NCBI GenBank assembly: GCA_014762645.1
Contig: JABURP010000061.1
Location: 1-64,000 of the forward strand
Source: Crocinitomicaceae bacterium
Lineage (GTDB): Bacteria; Bacteroidota; Bacteroidia; Flavobacteriales_D; Crocinitomicaceae
Direction: 5' to 3'
Length of the DNA stretch: 64,000 bases
Shown here piece by piece: positions 43,801 to 52,395 of the stretch; position 1 is the first letter of the stretch, and every line of letters starts with the position of its first letter. A program made the position numbers and the translations under genes. The notes under the pieces are model-generated. The model saw only the letters and a list, made by a program, of their open reading frames with translations. It was not told where the DNA came from and ran no database searches.

Positions 43801-45838
43801 CACAAGCTAAGGTATATGTCACCTGGAAGGTACCTGAACCAGACACAGCAGGATCAAAAGTTCCGTTATTAGGGTCTGTAATACCTGTTCCGGAAAATGT
43901 TCCTCCACCCGTTGTGGGTATCAGGTCAAAAGCAGGATCGGATTCACATACGGTATTTGGAATACAAATATTGGCATCACAACAAACCAAGGCATATTGT
44001 GAACATGCTCCCATAGACAACGAAGCTACATGACCAACCCTATTTACATTACTGTTGTTGAATTCTGCTCCTACCGCCAATACTTCTCCGTTAGAATTTA
44101 CAGACACGTCATAAACGGCAAAGTTGGTGGTACTTTGAGAAATAAAATTCAGATTGGCATCAAATTTTACTACACGGTCACTGGAACCTGCATAAACATT
44201 ACCGCAGTCATCAACATCCAATCCGCTACAATGCACAACTATATCACCAAATAAATCCGTTGCTGCTGCTCCACCAGGTAAGGCTACTGTATTAATTAAA
44301 GTACCATCTGCAAGGTTTCTTTGGTAGATCTGATCACCATCATGTGTATAGAAGTACTGATCATTAGCTACTAAAGCTTTTAAGCCCCCTCCATTTTGTG
44401 TTTCAGGCAAATAGTTTTCACATTTATAAGCAAGGTTGTGGTTATTATTTACCTGGTAAACTGGTAAATCTGTTGGACACGCACCGATATTTTGATTAAT
44501 GGCCCCAACGTCGTGATGAGTGAGGTAAATGTATTTTGCGTTCTTAGAGGATGATATTGAACGAACCTCTACTGGTGTAGCTCCGAATCCACCAATATTT
44601 GTGGTATCCATTGTCACAAAATTGTTTACACTCCCGTTGTTAATGTCAATATCAAAGATGGCTGACATATAGTCAAAACTAAAGATGCCTGGGACGTAAG
44701 TTCCGCCAACTAAAAGCTTTGTGTTATCACAATTAAATGTGATTGACCAGTATTCGTTTACACCGTTACCGTTATTGTGCCAAACCATAGACCCAGTATT
44801 ATCTACCCGTTCAATTTCAGGCGAAGTCCCGGATGTAATGAATGAAGTTCCAACATCATCAGTTGCCAAGGTTCCTAACCACACCGAGTTGGTGTCCCAA
44901 GGTGTAACATATATCCATTGCTGTGCGCCGGCCGCATTATATTTTCTCAATTCCATTGGTGTTTCACCACCAATTACATAAGAGTTTCCGGCTCCATCCG
45001 TTTCAACTTCCCACACCGCTGTAGAAGAATTGAAATTAGGTGACAACACCCAGGGATCAATAATAACTTCCTTCGTGTTATCGTATTGACCTAGTTCAAA
45101 TGTCAGTATGTTATTCTCAAATTTGTAGTGAGAAGAAATCTCAGCCTTCGTTAATGCCTCAAAAGTATAGGGTTCGTTTTCAATTACCTGACCAAGCGAG
45201 GTTTGGATATCCATTTGTCCATTCTCATTCAATTCAATGGAGATATTCTCATCTTTTGTATTGGTATGCCCAGAAGAGTATTCCAATTTGATTTGTGATG
45301 GATCGGCACCAGGATGTAGTATAATTGAATATTTTATCCCTCCGTCCGGATGAATAACGTATTCAACATCTATGTTGTCGTACAGGTTGTTGTAGGTAAT
45401 CTTCTTATAACCTTTAATACCGGGAATATTAATAACGTCTTTGGAAGGCCAATCTCTCACGGCGTATGAATAATGGAACGGCACGACTTCTTCAGCTGTG
45501 ATTTCCACATTCTCATTAGCGCCTACCCAGGTGGCATGAATAAGCTCTGAGATATTGATCCGTTTTGGGTTAGAAGGATCTCCCTTTTTGTACCTGGGGT
45601 TCTTAATGATCTTATCAAATCGATAGGTCAGTCCTTTTTGAGTGAAGAATACGTAAAAAGGATTTTGATCATATCCGTAGACAATTTCATTTTTCTGCCA
45701 GTTACGGCCATCAAATTGCCCCATATTCTTAATAAAGGATCTTTCCTTATCAAGATTGAAATGATTGATTTGAGCGTTTAGATTATTTACTGTTAAAATA
45801 CACAGTATGGAGGTGAGGGTAAGAGCTAATCGTTTCAT
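40880..45838 (-). CDS. Giant T9SS-secreted protein with gliding-motility C-terminal domain
   Basis: This encodes 1,652 residues. A signal peptide is followed by an N-terminal domain (about 25-270; FIKNMGQFDGRNW, WPSKDVINIPGIKGYK, NIDVEYVIHPDGGIKY) of the type that precedes SBBP repeats. A beta-propeller-like region (about 270-620) follows, then long tandem repeats (GPFC-NLTA-GGTWSGTGITDPNLGTFDP). The C-terminal type B sorting domain has VYVPTAFTPSSGDD, FRIYDRWGELIFE, WDGTHKRNGKMMSTGVYVYVLDA and KKGNISLIR. It is likely a surface adhesin or gliding filament subunit, SprB-like in architecture but shorter. Confidence 0.93.
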   Translation of the reverse strand: MKRLALTLTSILCILTVNNLNAQINHFNLDKERSFIKNMGQFDGRNWQKNEIVYGYDQNPFYVFFTQKGLTYRFDKIIKNPRYKKGDPSNPKRINISELIHATWVGANENVEITAEEVVPFHYSYAVRDWPSKDVINIPGIKGYKKITYNNLYDNIDVEYVIHPDGGIKYSIILHPGADPSQIKLEYSSGHTNTKDENISIELNENGQMDIQTSLGQVIENEPYTFEALTKAEISSHYKFENNILTFELGQYDNTKEVIIDPWVLSPNFNSSTAVWEVETDGAGNSYVIGGETPMELRKYNAAGAQQWIYVTPWDTNSVWLGTLATDDVGTSFITSGTSPEIERVDNTGSMVWHNNGNGVNEYWSITFNCDNTKLLVGGTYVPGIFSFDYMSAIFDIDINNGSVNNFVTMDTTNIGGFGATPVEVRSISSSKNAKYIYLTHHDVGAINQNIGACPTDLPVYQVNNNHNLAYKCENYLPETQNGGGLKALVANDQYFYTHDGDQIYQRNLADGTLINTVALPGGAAATDLFGDIVVHCSGLDVDDCGNVYAGSSDRVVKFDANLNFISQSTTNFAVYDVSVNSNGEVLAVGAEFNNSNVNRVGHVASLSMGACSQYALVCCDANICIPNTVCESDPAFDLIPTTGGGTFSGTGITDPNNGTFDPAVSGSGTFQVTYTLACGSDAISVTVDPCVNLTACQEANGDITITNGDGNNTWEEWTTINTQSNDCATCGGVLIFGICSVPLPCTITTTGWSTFATGTITETPTGNWPIQVTDGTGATITIDSLNQLAACAVGCDPTITAAGPFCQTDPSVNLTAVDPGGTWSGTGITDPNLGTFDPATAGPGSHTITYSLACGSSDTETIQVNATDDPSFSYAQAIYCTTDTDPVPTITGLSGGTFSINNGGVINASTGVIDLDVSGANSYVVTYLTNGPCPTSGTFNLTINTTSNATITPAGPFCETDPSVNLTAVDGGGTWSGTGITDPNLGTFDPLTAGVGTHTITYTISGSCGDTDTETITVNATDDASFSYAQGSYCLTDPNPTPTVTGLPGGTFTIDGTGVINASTGEINIASSGAGSYTVTYQTNGPCPTTATFGITLTNGANATITPAGPFCETDPSVNLTAVDGGGTWSGTGITDPNLGTFDPLTAGVGTHTITYTISGSCGDTDTETITVNATDDASFNYVQSTFCVTDTDPNPTITGLSGGTFTIDGTGVINASTGVVDLDASGVGSYNVTYQTNGPCPSSTTVALSIVNTMDATITAAGPFCENDLPLNLTAADPGGTWSGTGITDPNLGTFDPSVAGAGTHTITYTISGACGDTDTEIITVNPAENATISYSASVYCLDDSDPTAVITGTMGGTFTIDNGGVINSSTGQIDLGASGAGSYTVTYTTSGACPAVGTFTVTISNSTSAAINPAGPFCVTDDSTLLVASTPGGTWTGTGITDGATGNFDPGTAGPGIHQIIYTLTGTCSDADTIDIEVYGQPTVTTDGPFTISWGSSVQITASGGTNYSWSPDADLSCSNCPDPIASPLSTTTYCVTAYNGTCSDTACTIVTVDLDCGEVYVPTAFTPSSGDDNAMECVLGGCIVDMHFRIYDRWGELIFECFDQNICWDGTHKRNGKMMSTGVYVYVLDATLADGQQINKKGNISLIR
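41400..43440 (-). repeat. 462-bp coding repeats inside the 40880-45838 gene
   Basis: The GPFC-coding segment recurs at 41575, 42037, 42499, 42961 and 43417 (spacing 462, 462, 462 and 456 bp). That makes four two-part units of about 154 residues plus a terminal half unit. Copies at 42361 and 42823 differ at about five positions over roughly 175 bp by eye, indicating recent duplication or gene conversion. Confidence 0.9.
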
Positions 45839-45860
45839 GGATTTAAACGTTTATTCCGGG

Positions 45861-45868
45861 CAAATGTA
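45861..45868 (-). promoter_or_regulatory. -7 element TACATTTG of the giant-protein/porP operon
   Basis: The minus strand reads TACATTTG (TAnnTTTG), giving a predicted leader of about 16 nt before the ATG at 45838. The 45839-45955 gap otherwise shows only AT-rich sequence. Confidence 0.5.
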
Positions 45869-45955
45869 GAGGATGCTCTTGCTCAGGGAAAGGGGGATTC
45901 CCCCTCAGTTTATTAAAAACGTTGATTTATTAACAGTTGACGCGATTATTGTTAA

Positions 45956-48900
45956 TTACTTGAGCACTGTTACGTGACCGTAAAGCTCATGTTCATTTCC
46001 ATTCGTGTCGTAGGCAACTATTTTCCAGACGTACACATCATCCTGAACCAAAACACCATTGTAGGTTCCATCCCATGAATCGTTGATGTCCTCAGTTTGC
46101 CAAATTTGCTCGCCCCAGCGATTGAATATGCGCATGTCAAAACGATCTACAGCCATGCCATACGCTCTGAAATATTGATTTTTACTATCCCCATTGGGTG
46201 TAAATGTATTTGGAACAAAAATGGCATACTCACCGAACATCTTTACAGATCCATACGCAGTATCCGTGCAACCAAAATCTGAATAAACAATTTGCATTAC
46301 CTGATAGAAACCAGTATCCGAATATTCATGTAATGGATGTTGATTATTACTATAATTTCCATCACCAAAATACCATTCCCAGTTAACTGCATCAAATGAC
46401 AAATCTGTAAATTGTACTTCCGGTGTAAGTATAGATATTTCCGAATAAACAGGATCAAATCCAGCATTAGGTTTAGGGTACACGATCACAGGGTATGCAA
46501 GTGAGTCAACGAAAGTGCATCCCTGAGATGTAGTCACAGACATTCCAACATAATACGTTCCTTCATTGGCAAAAATATGAATTGGATCCTCAGCATAGGA
46601 AGCAGAACCATCATCAAAATACCATTCCCAATTTGTTATTACTCCACCCACCACAGTAGATGAATCGTTAAATTGTAATACTAACGGCTGGCACCCGGCT
46701 GTCCAATCCGGGCCATATTGGAAATAAGGAAACGGGTACGTTTGCACCAATTGAACAGTAGTATCAGTACACCCAAAATTGGAAGTCACCACCAATTCAA
46801 CATAAAAACTATCGTTTAACACCTGAAACTGATGCTGCGGATGTTGAACCGTGCTATTACCTCCATCATCAAAGTCCCATAACCAATCAACTATTGTCCC
46901 TGAACTGATGATAGATTGATCCGTGTATTGTACGGTATCATCAGGACAAGATAACGGAGATGTAAAGTTGGCAACTGGTGCCGGATACACAATGGTTGGG
47001 ATAACAACAGAATTTGAACATCCCAGATCAGAAATAACGGTGAGCGTAACATTATAATTACCATCTGACATAAAGGTATGAACAGGGTTTTGATTGGTTA
47101 CTACCGGTGATCCATCTCCAAAATCCCAGATCCAGGAACTAATTGTACCATTATTAATACTGGAAAGATCACTAAATACGGTTGGGTTATTCTGACAGGC
47201 CTGTAAATCAAGAAATAGAGTTGAAGGTACATCCATAACTGTAACATCTGCTGTTACGGATTGTGAACATCCGCCTGAAGCATACACAGTATGCGTAACT
47301 GTATAGGTTCCCGGAGTCGCATAGGTATGGTTTGCATTTTGTGTATTTGCCGTATTTCCATCTCCAAAATCCCAAGCGTATCCAACTATTGCCCCTAATG
47401 TAATGGTTGAATTATCAACAAAATTGAACGTGCTACCGTCACACAAACTATCCTGAGAAGTAAAATCAGCCTGGACATTATCAATAACCTCAACTAGTTG
47501 AAACACCTGGTCCTGACAAATACCACCTGCGGTAACTAAAAGTGATGCAATATAGGAACCGGGGGAATTGTACGTATGTTGCGTTACAGGTCCTATATTT
47601 GAACTGTTTCCGTCACCAAAAGTCCATGTCCACTGATCGGGGGAGCCGGTAGAGACATCAGTAAATGTAGTTGGATTCCCCAGACATACGGTATCGGTTG
47701 TAAAATTTGCAACCGGTATATCTGAAACATGTACAGGTAATGTAATGGAACTGTCACAACCGTTAACATTAGTAACGATCAATTCCACATCAAACTGTCC
47801 CGGTGTTTGAAAAATATAGGTGGGATTCTGTTGAAACGAGGTGTTTCCATCATCAAAATCCCAATCCCAGGTCGCTAATGGCGCCGAATCTACAGTTAAA
47901 TCAGTAAACGTTGTAACACTGAAAAGGCAAACTGTATCTGCAGTGAAATTCGGAACAGGCACTGTATAAACATTAACGGGAACAACGGTTGTGTCCATAC
48001 ATCCCGCAATGTTTCCAACAATCAATGTCACATTATATATTCCACCGGGGTTAAACAGATGTACCGGGTTCTGAACGTTATCCAAAGGTGAACCATCTCC
48101 AAAATCCCATTGCCAGGTGCTTGGTCCTAAAGTTGAAGTATCCGTGAACAAAACAGATTCACCTGCACAAACATTACTGTTAGTAAATCCTGCCTGCGGT
48201 TGAACCAGCACATCAACATTTTGGAATGCTGTATCTGTACATCCGAATACATTCACTACAATCATCTCTACCAAATACGAGCCTGAACTTGCGTATGTAT
48301 AAACTGGTGAAACAGCACTGTCAATCGGTGATACATCCCCAAAATCCCAATAATAACTTACTGCTCCTGATGAACTATCACTAAAGAACGTAGGATATGT
48401 ATGACAAGCAGTAGTTGCGGAAAAATCCGCTATTGGATTTGGATTCACCGTTACTGTTTGCACAGATGTATCTGTACACCCATCCACATTAGTCACGACC
48501 AATTGTACATCAAAATTTCCAGAAGAATTATAAATATGTGAGGGCGACTGTAAATTACTCAGCGGACTTCCGTCACCAAAGTTCCATTCCCAAGCTACAG
48601 CACTGGTTGAACTATCCGTAAAATTTGTTGTGGCGTTTAAACACACAGTGGTGAACGCAAAATCTGCCGTGGGCAGAGGATAAACCTCAACAGTAGTTAT
48701 CAAGGTATCTGAGCATCCAAATGTATTTTCAGTAATCAGTTGCACATTAAAAATTCCGGGTGTTGAATAAACGTGTACAGGATTTTGAAGTGTCTCTACC
48801 GGCGATCCATCTCCAAATGTCCATTCCCATTGATTCGGGGTACCACCAGTAAAATCAGTAAAACTTGTGCTCCCTCCAAGACAAGGCGTATTTGTTGTAA

Positions 48901-51900
48901 AGGCAGGTGTAGTTAATGGATGAGCGTCTACGGTGTATATTATTGTATCTGTACACCCACTTGCAGCATAGCCTGCAACCAGCATTACATTGTAAGTTCC
49001 CGCGGTACTAAATATATGTGTCGGATTTGGATTATTGGTATTATCTGTATTTCCATCTCCAAAATCCCAATACCAAGTGTCTGGATTTCCTAATGATTGA
49101 TCTGTAAAAGCAGTTACATCACCGGTACAAACCGAAACAAACGAAAAATCAGCCGTTGGTATTGGAGTGACAGTGATCGGCATTGTTGTTGTGTCTGAGC
49201 ATCCATTCCCTGCCTGTGCTATTAGCGTCACATTATAGGTTCCGGTATCTCCATAAACATGAGTCGGATTTTGATTAGTATTAATTGGTGCTCCATCTCC
49301 AAAATCCCACTGCCAACTGGTTGGTATACCAGAAGTAATATCCGTAAAGATTGTTGGTGAAGTTAAACAAGTGGGATTTGTAACAAAATCGGCGACCGGA
49401 ACTAAACTCACATCCACCAATTGATTTATACTATTTGTACAACCTGCTGGATTGGTTACGGTAAGAATAACATTGTAGGACCCAGCTACCCCATAAAAAT
49501 AATTGGGATCTTGATCATTACTCAAAGGAGATGCATCTCCAAAATCCCATTCCCACTGTGTCGGCGCCCCACTTGATAAATCAGTAAAATGGGTAGTGTC
49601 AATATCACAAACAATATCAAAGCTGAAGTTTGCGGTCGGAATAGAATCAACGTATACCGGAACTTGTAAGGTATCTGTACACCCAAATGTAGTAATGGCA
49701 ACCAGTTGAGTTATGATATCACCCGTTTGTGTGTACGGATGTGCCGGACTAGTTTGTGTAGATGAATTACCGTCGCCAAAATCCCATTGATAGGAAGAAG
49801 CACCTATCGAGTTATTCAGAAAAGCAATCGGATCACCAGCACAAGTCGTATCCGGTAATGGAGTATAATCAGCTACTGGAAGTGGGTGTACCGTAATCGT
49901 TTGCTCAACAGAGTCAATACATCCTTCAGCAGAAGTAATTATCAGCTGTACTGTATAAACACTGTCATTAGAAGCTGCTACATACACTTCATTGAGGGGG
50001 TTCTGACCAGTAAAGGAAGTGCCGTTACCAAGATCCCAATCAAACACATCTCCCGGATTAACTGGTGAGGTATTTGAGAACGCTACATCCAATGGTGTAC
50101 AGCCGCTCACTGGTGTAACAGTGAAAGCCGGAAGAGGTAAAGGATTCGATTCTATAACTACCGTATCCGAATTTATGCAACCTAATACATCCACATCCAA
50201 AATGACAGTATAAGTTCCTGGTGATGAATAATTCACCGGAGCCGGTGCGTAAACAATGGAATTAGCAGGTGTTCCACCATTAAATGCCCAAGTATAATTG
50301 CCTCCAAGTGTGGAGTTATTAGTGATTGTTACATCAAAATCCACGCAACCGGAATCGACATCAACGGTAAAATCTGCTACCGGATATGGCAAGACTACAA
50401 TATCAACAGTTGCCGTATCGGAGCCGCAAAAGCCATCCACAATTAATTCAATCGTATAATTTCCATCTGAATTATATGTTATAGTATGAGGACCTTGCGT
50501 CGATTCAGCTTGAATACCAAAATCCCAGTCAAATGTCAGTGCTTCACCAAATGAGCCATCCGTAAAAGTAATTGACTCACCAACACAAATGGTATCATCA
50601 GAAATTGTAAATATTGCTTCCGTTTCAGGGTGCACGGTAATCATCTCCTGGTCAGAATCACTTCCACAGATGTTACTCCCGTTTAGTTGAATAGTATGGT
50701 TGGCTGGAGTTGTTGAACCTGTATTAATAAAAGTCTGATCTGGTAAATTTTGAGCTGATGTTATAAATACTCCATCCACAAACCACGAATAGTTAATTGG
50801 GTTTGTATACGAATTATTTGCAGTCTGAACGGTGAGCGGAGAACATCCATCCAAAGGGATAGAAGTAATGTCAATGACCGGTACTGTATCAATTGTGATA
50901 TCCAATATCATAGTATCCGGACCACAAGCATTACCGGCAACCAGCATTATCGTATAAACGCCCGTTGTATCATAATTTTGAGTTGGTGGAGTAATTGTAT
51001 TCGTATAAGTATTACCATTACCCATGTCCCAATAATAATTATTTATGGGTTGTGCATCCTGAGACAAATTGGTCACATCCATATTTTGAGGAGCACAACC
51101 AATTGTCCCTCCTCCAAATGGTAGATTCGTAGAAAAATTGGCTGTTGGTCCATCAATGATAATAATTGGACTTATGGTAGCATTTGCCTGATTACAGCTA
51201 TTAATTGCAGTTAGTGAAATGGTGTAGGTTCCTTCAGTCAAATAACTGTGCGCCGGAGGAGTGGAACTAGTTGTGGTTATTACAGTTCCGTCCCCGAAAT
51301 CCCATACATATGAGTTAGCATTAACAGATAAGTTGGTAAGGGTTGACAGGTCATGTGGAGCACATCCTGAATACTCTGTTATGTCCAATGTCATAGCTGC
51401 AGACACGTACTTTTCGAACACTACGGTTAACGTGTCCGTAGCTGTACACCCATTGGCGTGGGTGGCTGTCATGGTCACCATATACGTTCCAAAAGAAGTG
51501 TAATCATGTGTAAATGGAGCAGTTGAACCTGTTGTAAATGGCGGTGAACCATCCCCGAAATCCCAGGTATAACTAACACCTCCAGTAGTAAAATTTGAGA
51601 ACGTTACCATTTCAGAAGTCGACGGATCTGCCGGTAATAAACAATTCACGAGATCTCCATCTCCATCATCACCTGCAATACTAACATTGGGAATATCCAT
51701 TACTGAAATATTCTGAGATGAATTACTTGTACACCCCGGTCCATTATTAATCAGATAACTGATTGTATAACTCCCTCCTGCTCCATATTGATGAGTCGCG
51801 TTTTCTGTATTAGCATTGTTTCCATCACCAAAATTCCAAAGGTATGTTGTACCTCCCCAAGTACCCGTAGCTGTACCATTATATGAAATTGTCGTTCCGG

Positions 51901-52294
51901 CACACGCATTATTCGGTCCGAAAGTAAATGATGAATTGGGTGTCGGGTAAATATATACAGTGACAAAGGCCGTATCTGTACAGGGTACAGTCGCATCAGT
52001 TGCTACTAACATATAATTATACACTCCTACGGCAGATATATTGGAATTAGAGGGGGCAGCAAGGCCGGCAGTAATGTCAAATGATGTTCCGTTTAAAAAC
52101 CATTCGTAAGTGGCAGTTCCGGAATTTGCTCCTGAAGATGTATTGATAAAAGAAATGGTTTGAGGTCCGGGTCCGCAAATATCTGTCTGTGAAGTGGTAA
52201 ACGAAGCGTTCACATCAGGACACTGAGCCTGTATTCCTTTGTGAACAAGGATAAAACACACCACAACAACTACCAGGTAAGCTCTTCTCATCAA
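45956..52294 (-). CDS. Giant PKD-repeat protein with gliding-motility C-terminal domain
   Basis: This encodes 2,112 residues. The signal peptide is MMRRAYLVVVVVCFILVHKG. About 23-24 tandem PKD-type beta-sandwich domains of 80-85 residues follow, each with a WDFGDG-like core (YTWDFGDGSPP, WEWDFGDASPL, WLWDFDDGGNS and others), ending in the type B T9SS sorting domain (AIFVPNTFTPNGDSKNQYF, MRIFNRWGEQIWQ, DSWDGTYNGVLVQDDVYVW). PKD ladders of this kind form long surface stalks or adhesins. It is on the same strand as its neighbours, but the gap to 45838 contains a separate promoter for the next gene. Confidence 0.95.
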   Translation of the reverse strand: MMRRAYLVVVVVCFILVHKGIQAQCPDVNASFTTSQTDICGPGPQTISFINTSSGANSGTATYEWFLNGTSFDITAGLAAPSNSNISAVGVYNYMLVATDATVPCTDTAFVTVYIYPTPNSSFTFGPNNACAGTTISYNGTATGTWGGTTYLWNFGDGNNANTENATHQYGAGGSYTISYLINNGPGCTSNSSQNISVMDIPNVSIAGDDGDGDLVNCLLPADPSTSEMVTFSNFTTGGVSYTWDFGDGSPPFTTGSTAPFTHDYTSFGTYMVTMTATHANGCTATDTLTVVFEKYVSAAMTLDITEYSGCAPHDLSTLTNLSVNANSYVWDFGDGTVITTTSSTPPAHSYLTEGTYTISLTAINSCNQANATISPIIIIDGPTANFSTNLPFGGGTIGCAPQNMDVTNLSQDAQPINNYYWDMGNGNTYTNTITPPTQNYDTTGVYTIMLVAGNACGPDTMILDITIDTVPVIDITSIPLDGCSPLTVQTANNSYTNPINYSWFVDGVFITSAQNLPDQTFINTGSTTPANHTIQLNGSNICGSDSDQEMITVHPETEAIFTISDDTICVGESITFTDGSFGEALTFDWDFGIQAESTQGPHTITYNSDGNYTIELIVDGFCGSDTATVDIVVLPYPVADFTVDVDSGCVDFDVTITNNSTLGGNYTWAFNGGTPANSIVYAPAPVNYSSPGTYTVILDVDVLGCINSDTVVIESNPLPLPAFTVTPVSGCTPLDVAFSNTSPVNPGDVFDWDLGNGTSFTGQNPLNEVYVAASNDSVYTVQLIITSAEGCIDSVEQTITVHPLPVADYTPLPDTTCAGDPIAFLNNSIGASSYQWDFGDGNSSTQTSPAHPYTQTGDIITQLVAITTFGCTDTLQVPVYVDSIPTANFSFDIVCDIDTTHFTDLSSGAPTQWEWDFGDASPLSNDQDPNYFYGVAGSYNVILTVTNPAGCTNSINQLVDVSLVPVADFVTNPTCLTSPTIFTDITSGIPTSWQWDFGDGAPINTNQNPTHVYGDTGTYNVTLIAQAGNGCSDTTTMPITVTPIPTADFSFVSVCTGDVTAFTDQSLGNPDTWYWDFGDGNTDNTNNPNPTHIFSTAGTYNVMLVAGYAASGCTDTIIYTVDAHPLTTPAFTTNTPCLGGSTSFTDFTGGTPNQWEWTFGDGSPVETLQNPVHVYSTPGIFNVQLITENTFGCSDTLITTVEVYPLPTADFAFTTVCLNATTNFTDSSTSAVAWEWNFGDGSPLSNLQSPSHIYNSSGNFDVQLVVTNVDGCTDTSVQTVTVNPNPIADFSATTACHTYPTFFSDSSSGAVSYYWDFGDVSPIDSAVSPVYTYASSGSYLVEMIVVNVFGCTDTAFQNVDVLVQPQAGFTNSNVCAGESVLFTDTSTLGPSTWQWDFGDGSPLDNVQNPVHLFNPGGIYNVTLIVGNIAGCMDTTVVPVNVYTVPVPNFTADTVCLFSVTTFTDLTVDSAPLATWDWDFDDGNTSFQQNPTYIFQTPGQFDVELIVTNVNGCDSSITLPVHVSDIPVANFTTDTVCLGNPTTFTDVSTGSPDQWTWTFGDGNSSNIGPVTQHTYNSPGSYIASLLVTAGGICQDQVFQLVEVIDNVQADFTSQDSLCDGSTFNFVDNSTITLGAIVGYAWDFGDGNTANTQNANHTYATPGTYTVTHTVYASGGCSQSVTADVTVMDVPSTLFLDLQACQNNPTVFSDLSSINNGTISSWIWDFGDGSPVVTNQNPVHTFMSDGNYNVTLTVISDLGCSNSVVIPTIVYPAPVANFTSPLSCPDDTVQYTDQSIISSGTIVDWLWDFDDGGNSTVQHPQHQFQVLNDSFYVELVVTSNFGCTDTTVQLVQTYPFPYFQYGPDWTAGCQPLVLQFNDSSTVVGGVITNWEWYFDDGSASYAEDPIHIFANEGTYYVGMSVTTSQGCTFVDSLAYPVIVYPKPNAGFDPVYSEISILTPEVQFTDLSFDAVNWEWYFGDGNYSNNQHPLHEYSDTGFYQVMQIVYSDFGCTDTAYGSVKMFGEYAIFVPNTFTPNGDSKNQYFRAYGMAVDRFDMRIFNRWGEQIWQTEDINDSWDGTYNGVLVQDDVYVWKIVAYDTNGNEHELYGHVTVLK

Positions 52295-52395
52295 ATTTTA
52301 GGTCCTAATACAGAGTACAACTCGTATTTAACTCAACATTCGTTGCGAAATTATTCATTTTATTTAGCTAATGTTATGGGGTATTTCCCGTAAAT

